Source: Acidobacteriota bacterium (GTDB lineage Bacteria > Acidobacteriota > UBA6911 > JACQSX01). From it: a DNA stretch of 6,443 bases. The notes beneath the pieces are model-generated. The model was not told the DNA's origin, made no database searches, and worked only from the letters and a program-made list of their open reading frames with translations. The stretch lies in assembly GCA_016199665.1 (NCBI GenBank), contig JACQGG010000153.1, positions 1-6,443 on the forward strand, in the 5' to 3' direction. Below are positions 1-3,371 of the stretch, in pieces (within the stretch, counting starts at the first letter, position 1; every line of letters begins with the position of its first letter). A program made the translations under genes and the position numbers.

Positions 1-1227
1 CGGGTTGTGGCAGCGCCAGCAGTGGGGGTAGGAATGGACCAACGTTTCGCTGTGCAGAAGCCGCCCTCTGTCCCGGAGCAGTTGAACAATCTTCGGATTG
101 GCTTCGAAAACAGGCTGCCCGCCGAAAAACTCAATCTCCGGGACAAAGCATCCCCGGCTGTCCACCGGATTGTAGATTTCAAGCCCGTATTTCAAACCGG
201 AGAGGTAATCTTCCTGGCCGTGCCCCGGAGCGGTGTGAACCAGGCCCGTTCCCTGGTCAAGGCTGACATAGTCGGCGGCGATCAGCGGGGATTCGCGGTC
301 AATCCAGGGATGGCGCGTCCGCCGACCCAGAAGGTCAGATCCCTTGACCTGCTTCAGGATCGTCCAGTCCGCGATGCCGCACTCTTTCATGACCGCGTCG
401 CTGCGCTGCTTTGCCACCCATAGCAGTTCGCCCCCGGCTTCCAGCAGCGAGTAATCGAAGTCCGGGTTCACGGCAATGGCAAGGTTGGCGGGCAGCGTCC
501 AGGGAGTCGTGGTCCAGATGACGGCCGACATGCTCTGTTCCGGCGGGTGCGCAAAAAGCGGCGAATCCGGAACCACTGGAAACTTGACGTAGATGGAAGG
601 GCTCCGGTGCTCGCCATACTCGACTTCCGCCTCGGCCAGCGCCGTCTGGCAGTGGGTGCACCAGAGCACCGGCTTGAGGCCGCGATAAACGTTGCCGCGC
701 TCCACAAAGTCCGCCAGCGCCCGCGTAATGTCCGCCTCATATCGATAGCTCATGGTGAGATAGGGACGATCCCATTCTCCAAAGATCCCCAGCCGCTTGA
801 ATTCTTCTTTCTGAATTTGCACGTACTTTTCCGCATACTTGCGGCAGGCTTGGCGGATCTGTACCTGCGTCATGGACGCCTTCTTCCTTCCCAGTTCCTG
901 ATCCACTTTGATTTCAATGGGAAGGCCGTGGCAGTCCCAGCCCGGAACATACGGGGCGCGGTACCCCGCCATGGTTCTGGACTTGACCACCAAATCCTTC
1001 AGGATCTTGTTGAGCGCATGGCCCAGGTGAATATTGCCGTTGGCGTAAGGAGGTCCGTCATGCAGCACGAAAAGCGGCTTGTCCTTGTTCGCCTCCAGGA
1101 TTTTCCGGTAGAGGTCGATCTTCTGCCAGTGCGCCAGCATCTTCGGCTCGTTGGCCGGCAGACCGGCCTTCATGGAGAAATCGGTCCTGGGCAAGTTAAG
1201 CGTCTGCTTCAAGTCCAACGCAGCCAA
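1..1227 (-). CDS. ileS: Isoleucyl-tRNA synthetase, N-terminal 409 residues (gene runs off the left edge)
   Basis: Class I aminoacyl-tRNA synthetase that charges tRNA-Ile in the cytoplasm using ATP. The visible part is open for 409 codons without a stop or frameshift. Residues 8-19 (QTLNLPRTDFSM) match the usual IleS N-terminus. The HIGH signature is HLGH at residues 67-70, inside a PPYANGNIHLGH block, followed by VPGWDCHGLPIE at 94-105. The CP1 editing domain shows WTTTPWTLPAN (238-248) and HTAPGHGQED (331-340). D340 corresponds to the conserved editing aspartate that clears Val-tRNA-Ile. The sequence ends at SYPHCWRCHNP, so the KMSKS loop, anticodon-binding domain and any C-terminal zinc site lie outside the window; about 44% of a typical 930-residue enzyme is present. 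I chose the TTG start at 1225-1227: an in-frame TGA lies two codons upstream (1231-1233), GGAGG sits 7 nt before it, and the first ATG (residue 19) would cut off conserved residues. Identity is certain; only the start is inferred. Confidence 0.97.
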   Translation of the reverse strand, partial: MAALDLKQTLNLPRTDFSMKAGLPANEPKMLAHWQKIDLYRKILEANKDKPLFVLHDGPPYANGNIHLGHALNKILKDLVVKSRTMAGYRAPYVPGWDCHGLPIEIKVDQELGRKKASMTQVQIRQACRKYAEKYVQIQKEEFKRLGIFGEWDRPYLTMSYRYEADITRALADFVERGNVYRGLKPVLWCTHCQTALAEAEVEYGEHRSPSIYVKFPVVPDSPLFAHPPEQSMSAVIWTTTPWTLPANLAIAVNPDFDYSLLEAGGELLWVAKQRSDAVMKECGIADWTILKQVKGSDLLGRRTRHPWIDRESPLIAADYVSLDQGTGLVHTAPGHGQEDYLSGLKYGLEIYNPVDSRGCFVPEIEFFGGQPVFEANPKIVQLLRDRGRLLHSETLVHSYPHCWRCHNP

Positions 1228-1234
1228 AGATCAG

Positions 1235-1239
1235 CCTCC
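1235..1239 (-). promoter_or_regulatory. Shine-Dalgarno GGAGG that fixes the TTG start of ileS
   Basis: Read on the minus strand, GGAGG is followed by a 7-nt spacer and then TTG at 1227. The spacing is ideal, and the upstream in-frame stop rules out anything longer. An annotation pipeline that prefers ATG would place the start 18 codons too late. Confidence 0.75.
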
Positions 1240-1342
1240 AGCAGGAAAAGAGAAAAGAATATAGCACGAGTGGGCCTGGGAGGGACGGGCCTTAGCCCGG
1301 GCTAGGATCCGGGAAGAAATAACGTTTACACTTTAGAGACAC

Positions 1343-1372
1343 GTTACAATCCGTTACAACTTGCCTCTTCAA
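1343..1372 (-). promoter_or_regulatory. Candidate sigma70-type promoter for ileS
   Basis: On the minus strand TTGAAG (1372-1367) is followed after 18 nt by TGTAAC (1348-1343); each hexamer matches 4 of 6 consensus positions. This would give a leader of about 110 nt before the TTG start. The -10 element overlaps the inner TTGTA direct repeat, so a protein bound there could block or assist polymerase. The match is weak and rests on reading alone. A second AT-rich possibility, TATATT near 1256-1265, lacks a -35 partner. Confidence 0.25.
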
Positions 1373-1418
1373 GAATTTCAAATATCTTTGATTAGACTTA
1401 CATTTGTAGACCGTTGTA
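1345..1418. repeat. Two pairs of TTGTA direct repeats (10-bp period) in opposite orientation
   Basis: On the minus strand TTGTA occurs at 1359-1355 and 1349-1345, within the 8-mer TTGTAACG repeated at exactly 10 bp. On the plus strand TTGTA occurs at 1404-1408 and 1414-1418, again with a 10-bp period (TTGTAG repeated). A further TTACA lies at 1326-1330. The two pairs face each other about 59 bp apart, centre to centre. Spacing by one helical turn is typical of tandem response-regulator sites. The stretch is AT-rich relative to its surroundings, so chance recurrence of short words is possible. Confidence 0.4.
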
Positions 1419-1443
1419 GGAATGCCTCCGTTTCTTCCGAAAT

Positions 1444-1465
1444 AATTCAACTGAAACAATTCAAC
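1444..1465. repeat. Short direct repeat AATTCAAC, 14-bp period
   Basis: AATTCAAC occurs at 1444-1451 and again at 1458-1465, just past the HNH stop codon. It is AT-rich, has no stem-loop and no T-run, so it does not look like a terminator. It may be incidental. Confidence 0.3.
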
Positions 1466-1472
1466 CGCCGGA

Positions 1473-2009
1473 CTATTCCGACTCCAGCTCAACGTTCCAG
1501 TAGAGATAGTCGCGCCAGCTTTCCGGAGCGCTGCGATACCCGATGGAAAAAGTGATCCGGGTGGCCACCGAATGCGGGAAGCCGGGCCTGCGGACCAACG
1601 TCAATCCCGCTTCCTCCGGAGTACGGGCGCCTTTCCGGTGGTTGCAGCGAATGCAACAGGTTACGATGTTCTCCCAGCTCTTACCGCCCCCCTGAACAAT
1701 GGGCACGACGTGGTCGAAGGTCAGCTCGTCAGCCGGGCACTTCATGCCGCAATACTGGCAACGGTAATGGTCACGGGCATAAATGTTGGCCCGGGAAAAC
1801 TTCACCCGCGTGTGCCTGTGGCTGATCTTGACAAACTTGAACAGCCGCAGGACTGAGGGAAGCTTCACGGAAAAGCTGACGCTGTGAATTTCCCTTTCAT
1901 ATTCCGCAACAACCTCGGCCTTGCCGGAAAAGAGCAGCGTCAGCGCTCTTTTCCAATGCACAACCTGCAGCGGTTCGTACGTCGCATTGAGCAGCAGTGT
2001 ATGTTCCAT
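1473..2009 (-). CDS. Stand-alone HNH endonuclease family protein
   Basis: A 178-residue cytoplasmic protein of the small chromosomal HNH family that begins with an LLLNATYEPL-type block. The N-terminal 60 residues (LLLNATYEPLQVV, then ALTLLFSGKAEVV) form the family-specific part. The nuclease core follows, with CQYC (C84/C87) and CIRC (C119/C122) as a likely structural zinc site. The HNH residues fit D99-H100 in TFDHVVP, N114 in SWEN and N123 in RCNHRKG. GGGKSW, KGARTPEEAG and the closing W171-containing tail are also typical. All catalytic positions look intact. The ATG at 2009 is forced, because an in-frame TGA lies four codons upstream, yet no good Shine-Dalgarno precedes it. It sits alone between maf and ileS with no intein, intron, methylase or phage gene nearby, so it is not an obvious homing or restriction enzyme. 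The family is widespread but its role is not established; binding and cutting of DNA is the family expectation. Confidence 0.9.
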   Translation of the reverse strand: MEHTLLLNATYEPLQVVHWKRALTLLFSGKAEVVAEYEREIHSVSFSVKLPSVLRLFKFVKISHRHTRVKFSRANIYARDHYRCQYCGMKCPADELTFDHVVPIVQGGGKSWENIVTCCIRCNHRKGARTPEEAGLTLVRRPGFPHSVATRITFSIGYRSAPESWRDYLYWNVELESE

Positions 2010-2014
2010 AAATA

Positions 2015-2028
2015 TCGGTCACGACCGA
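2015..2028. repeat. 6-bp dyad just upstream of the HNH start codon
   Basis: TCGGTC (2015-2020) and GACCGA (2023-2028) form perfect inverted arms around a 2-nt centre. The dyad ends 6 nt before the ATG at 2009, occupying the place where a Shine-Dalgarno would be expected. The 2-nt centre is too small for a full hairpin, so a dimeric-protein site is the likelier reading. Confidence 0.35.
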
Positions 2029-2101
2029 CTCTGCCTGGCTGCCTCGGTTGCCGGAGCCCGCCCTCAGGCAGTCCGCAAAAATTCATGCCACAATTTGTAC
2101 T

Positions 2102-2131
2102 ATTGAAATACAGCCCCCTTTCCCGAGTCAA
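2102..2131 (-). promoter_or_regulatory. Candidate sigma70-type promoter for the HNH gene
   Basis: On the minus strand TTGACT (2131-2126, 5 of 6 consensus matches) is followed after 18 nt by TTCAAT (2107-2102, 4 of 6). It lies between maf and the HNH gene and would give a leader of about 85 nt. That leader holds TGCCT (2070-2066), which can pair with either of two AGGCA copies (2044-2040 or 2036-2032). The -35 hexamer is good; the rest is moderate. Confidence 0.4.
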
Positions 2132-2137
2132 GTGCGA

Positions 2138-2148
2138 CACCGACGGTG
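2138..2148. repeat. 11-nt palindrome CACCG-A-CGGTG upstream of the HNH promoter
   Basis: Five-base inverted arms with a 1-nt centre lie 6 nt upstream of the candidate -35 box of the HNH promoter (minus strand). A position next to a -35 box would suit an activator or operator site, but the element is short and could be chance. Confidence 0.25.
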
Positions 2149-2150
2149 CA

Positions 2151-2168
2151 ACTGACAACTCCGTCAGT
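2151..2168 (-). terminator. Hairpin overlapping the maf stop codon, possible weak terminator
   Basis: ACTGAC and GTCAGT form a perfect 6-bp stem around a 6-nt loop, and the stem spans the maf TGA (2164-2166). There is no T-run after it on the minus strand, so it is not a canonical intrinsic terminator. It could be an mRNA 3'-end stabiliser or a chance dyad. Confidence 0.25.
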
Positions 2169-2796
2169 CCTCCGGGGGATCCGGAAAAGTCTGTTTCCAG
2201 ATTTCCATGAACACCTCAATGGGAAAACCGACGATGTTTCGGTAGGAACCGAGGTAGTTCTCGACAAATCGAGAGCCGAGGCCCTGGATGGCATACGCGC
2301 CGGCTTTCCCTTCCGGCTCCCCGCTGGCGATATACTCGCGGATCGCAGCGTCCGCGAGAATCTTGAACCGGACCTGGCTGCGATCGATGGCCTCACGCAA
2401 TTGACCGCGGTACCTCAAAACTACCGCGCTCAGCACGTCGTGGACGCGTCCGGACAAGAGCCGCAGCATTCTTTCCGCATCCGGCGGGTCCTGCGGCTTG
2501 CCCAGAATCTCACCGTCGACAACCACAACCGTGTCCGCCGCCACAATGGGCAGCCGGTGCCTGGCGGCAAGGGCCTTCCCGCGAGCGGCTGAGAGCGCGT
2601 AGGCGTCCGGTTCCAGCTCGCGGGAAAGGGCCGACTCTTCAAACGCGCTGGCGATCACGACCGGCCGAAAACCGAACTCTCGCAGGATGGCCAGGCGTCT
2701 GGGGCTCTGTGAGGCCAGGGCAAGCGTCCGATGGCGTGCCGCTCGCGTAGCGGTTCCCGGGAATCGGTTGCGGTCAAAGGAATTCAACGCTGTCAA
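2164..2796 (-). CDS. maf: Maf/YhdE-family nucleoside triphosphate pyrophosphatase
   Basis: A cytoplasmic house-cleaning enzyme of the Maf fold that hydrolyses nucleoside triphosphates to the monophosphate and pyrophosphate. Its family role is removing non-canonical or excess dTTP/UTP-type nucleotides; Maf was first described as a septum-formation inhibitor. Visible motifs are LASQSPRR (27-34) for phosphate binding, ARGKA (71-75), AADTVV (86-91) with the conserved Asp88, GKP (99-101), LSGRVHDV (114-121), SGEPEGKAGAYAIQG (158-172) and GSYRNIVGFP (183-192). The KAGAYAIQG form places it with the YhdE/dTTPase type rather than the YceF type. The protein is 210 residues because a roughly 25-residue basic extension precedes the usual start of the fold. 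I used the TTG at 2794-2796, which has GGAGAG a few bases upstream; no ATG precedes the SPRR motif. It is transcribed divergently from dciA. Confidence 0.95.
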   Translation of the reverse strand: MTALNSFDRNRFPGTATRAARHRTLALASQSPRRLAILREFGFRPVVIASAFEESALSRELEPDAYALSAARGKALAARHRLPIVAADTVVVVDGEILGKPQDPPDAERMLRLLSGRVHDVLSAVVLRYRGQLREAIDRSQVRFKILADAAIREYIASGEPEGKAGAYAIQGLGSRFVENYLGSYRNIVGFPIEVFMEIWKQTFPDPPED

Positions 2797-2801
2797 ATCT
2801 T

Positions 2802-2807
2802 CTCTCC
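2802..2807 (-). promoter_or_regulatory. Shine-Dalgarno GGAGAG supporting the TTG start of maf
   Basis: On the minus strand GGAGAG is followed by AAGAT and then TTG (2796), which puts the GGAG core 7 nt from the start. Its first two G residues (2807-2806) are also the end of the inverted repeat at 2806-2827. A hairpin in the maf mRNA would therefore partly cover it. Confidence 0.6.
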
Positions 2808-2827
2808 GGCAATGATACCATTGCCGG
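2806..2827. repeat. Perfect 9+4+9 inverted repeat in the maf/dciA divergent gap
   Basis: CCGGCAATG (2806-2814), spacer ATAC, CATTGCCGG (2819-2827). All nine pairs match, and the element fills about a third of the 61-nt gap between the two divergent genes. On the minus strand it contains TGGTATCAT, an extended -10 box (TATCAT, 2817-2812, 5 of 6 matches) pointing at maf. It could be an operator shared by both genes, an RNA hairpin at the maf ribosome-binding site, or both. I recognise no known regulator consensus. Confidence 0.6.
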
Positions 2828-2844
2828 CTGCAAGAGGGGCCGCC

Positions 2845-2850
2845 GGAAAG
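2845..2850 (+). promoter_or_regulatory. Likely ribosome-binding site of dciA
   Basis: GGAAAG lies 7 nt before the ATG at 2858. It is moderate in strength but well placed. An in-frame ATG at 2879 has GGAGAG closely upstream, but starting there would remove the conserved KPIGEV opening of the family. Confidence 0.45.
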
Positions 2851-2857
2851 AGAATCG

Positions 2858-3151
2858 ATGAAACCGATCGGAGAGGTGATGGCACAATTGGCGCGTGACT
2901 TCCCCGGACATTCTGTCGTCGTTGAGGTGATCCTGAAGGGTCAGTGGAAGACCCTGCTGGGAGAACGCATCGGGAGCAACTCCGTGCCGGCGAGCTATCG
3001 GGACGGCGTCCTTGAAGTCTTCGCCTCCGACGATCGCTGGCTGGAAGAATTGTCCCGCCTGGGAGAAGAAATCCGAGGGCGCCTCAACCTATTCTTTGGT
3101 CAGGAGGTCGTCCGCCAGATCCGCTTTCTACGGGGAGCCGAAATCCGTTGA
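2858..3151 (+). CDS. dciA: DciA-like (DUF721) protein, probable replicative helicase loader
   Basis: A 97-residue protein consisting of little more than the DUF721 domain. DciA proteins bind the replicative helicase DnaB and help load it on DNA; they replace DnaC/DnaI loaders in most bacteria. Family hallmarks seen in order: KPIGEVMAQLARDF (2-15), W30-KTLLG (the W..lvG position), SVPASYRDGVLEVFASDDRW (42-61; the P..l..g.L.V....W pattern), WLEEL (61-65), RLNLFFGQEVVRQIRFLRG (75-93). It has no long disordered tail, unlike many proteobacterial DciA. It begins 61 nt from the divergent maf start. The next gene is 220 nt away, so it is probably transcribed alone or only loosely coupled. The domain call is strong; the exact cellular role is inferred from the family. 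Confidence 0.85.
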   Translation: MKPIGEVMAQLARDFPGHSVVVEVILKGQWKTLLGERIGSNSVPASYRDGVLEVFASDDRWLEELSRLGEEIRGRLNLFFGQEVVRQIRFLRGAEIR

Positions 3152-3217
3152 CCCCATAGGGCTGAAAAGGTTAGCAGAAAACAGGCCGGCGGCGAGTGCG
3201 GGCATCCGGAGACTCCC

Positions 3218-3246
3218 CTGCCAATGCAGCGCGCAAGGCGCGGCAG
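3218..3246 (+). other. Stem-loop A after dciA
   Basis: CTGCC (3218-3222) pairs with GGCAG (3242-3246), and inside it GCGC (3229-3232) pairs with GCGC (3238-3241) around a GCAAG loop. This leaves a 6-nt bulge on the 5' side. GGCAG with its preceding C can instead pair with CTGCCG at 3263-3268 in the next stem-loop, so the two folds compete. Confidence 0.35.
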
Positions 3247-3257
3247 ACAGGAGAACG

Positions 3258-3284
3258 GGGAGCTGCCGGCATGCGGCGGCTCCC
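3258..3284 (+). terminator. Strong 11-bp GC-rich stem-loop after dciA, possible terminator or 3'-end structure
   Basis: GGGAGCTGCCG (3258-3268) pairs with CGGCGGCTCCC (3274-3284) around a GCATG loop. All pairs are Watson-Crick except one U-G wobble (3264/3278). That wobble is allowed in plus-strand RNA but would be an A-C mismatch in minus-strand RNA, which suggests a plus-strand transcript. TTCGGACCTTCGGG follows instead of a T-run, so Rho-independent termination is uncertain. Confidence 0.4.
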
Positions 3285-3334
3285 TTCGGACCTTCGGGAT
3301 GGAATGGGATAGAGAGGGCAACGGCCGGCCGGAG

Positions 3335-3363
3335 TTGCTCCCTGTTGAGGCACATGCGATAAT
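3335..3363 (+). promoter_or_regulatory. Extended -10 promoter candidate for the TPR gene
   Basis: TTGCTC (3335-3340, weak -35) is followed by 17 nt and GATAAT (3358-3363, 5 of 6 matches). A TG extension (TGC at 3355-3357) sits directly before the -10. The -10 ends 8 nt before the ATG at 3372, so transcription would begin at or within a few bases of the start codon. No Shine-Dalgarno lies in between, which fits a leaderless or near-leaderless mRNA. Confidence 0.5.
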
Positions 3364-3371
3364 AGAATCAA

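Larger units (their letters stand above)
3152..3371 (+). other. Intergenic spacer between dciA and the TPR gene
   Basis: A 220-nt gap with no coding signal. The first part is plain. The middle (3218-3284) holds two GC-rich stem-loops, and the last 40 nt hold a promoter candidate for the TPR gene. I see no T-run typical of an intrinsic terminator. Confidence 0.6.

Noticed and set aside
1293..1304. 12-nt palindrome TAGCCCGGGCTA upstream of ileS
   Set aside because: It has no loop space and only four base pairs if folded; a GC-rich genome produces such palindromes by chance. Noted only because GCCCGGGC recurs at 5464-5471.
547..1305. Plus-strand open frame of 252 codons opposite ileS
   Set aside because: It is the antisense shadow of a clearly conserved ileS reading frame and has no recognisable domain.
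1228..1342. Possible T-box leader for ileS
   Set aside because: The minus-strand leader has no T-box GGUGGNACCGCG-type sequence, no specifier-loop arrangement and no terminator followed by a T-run.
1940..2158. Minus-strand open frame of 72 codons upstream of and overlapping the HNH gene
   Set aside because: It overlaps the HNH N-terminus in another frame, has no Shine-Dalgarno and no recognisable motif.
3205..3300. Small SRP RNA or another known structured RNA after dciA
   Set aside because: The hairpins lack the conserved SRP loop sequence, and I recognise no 6S, tmRNA or RNase P core.
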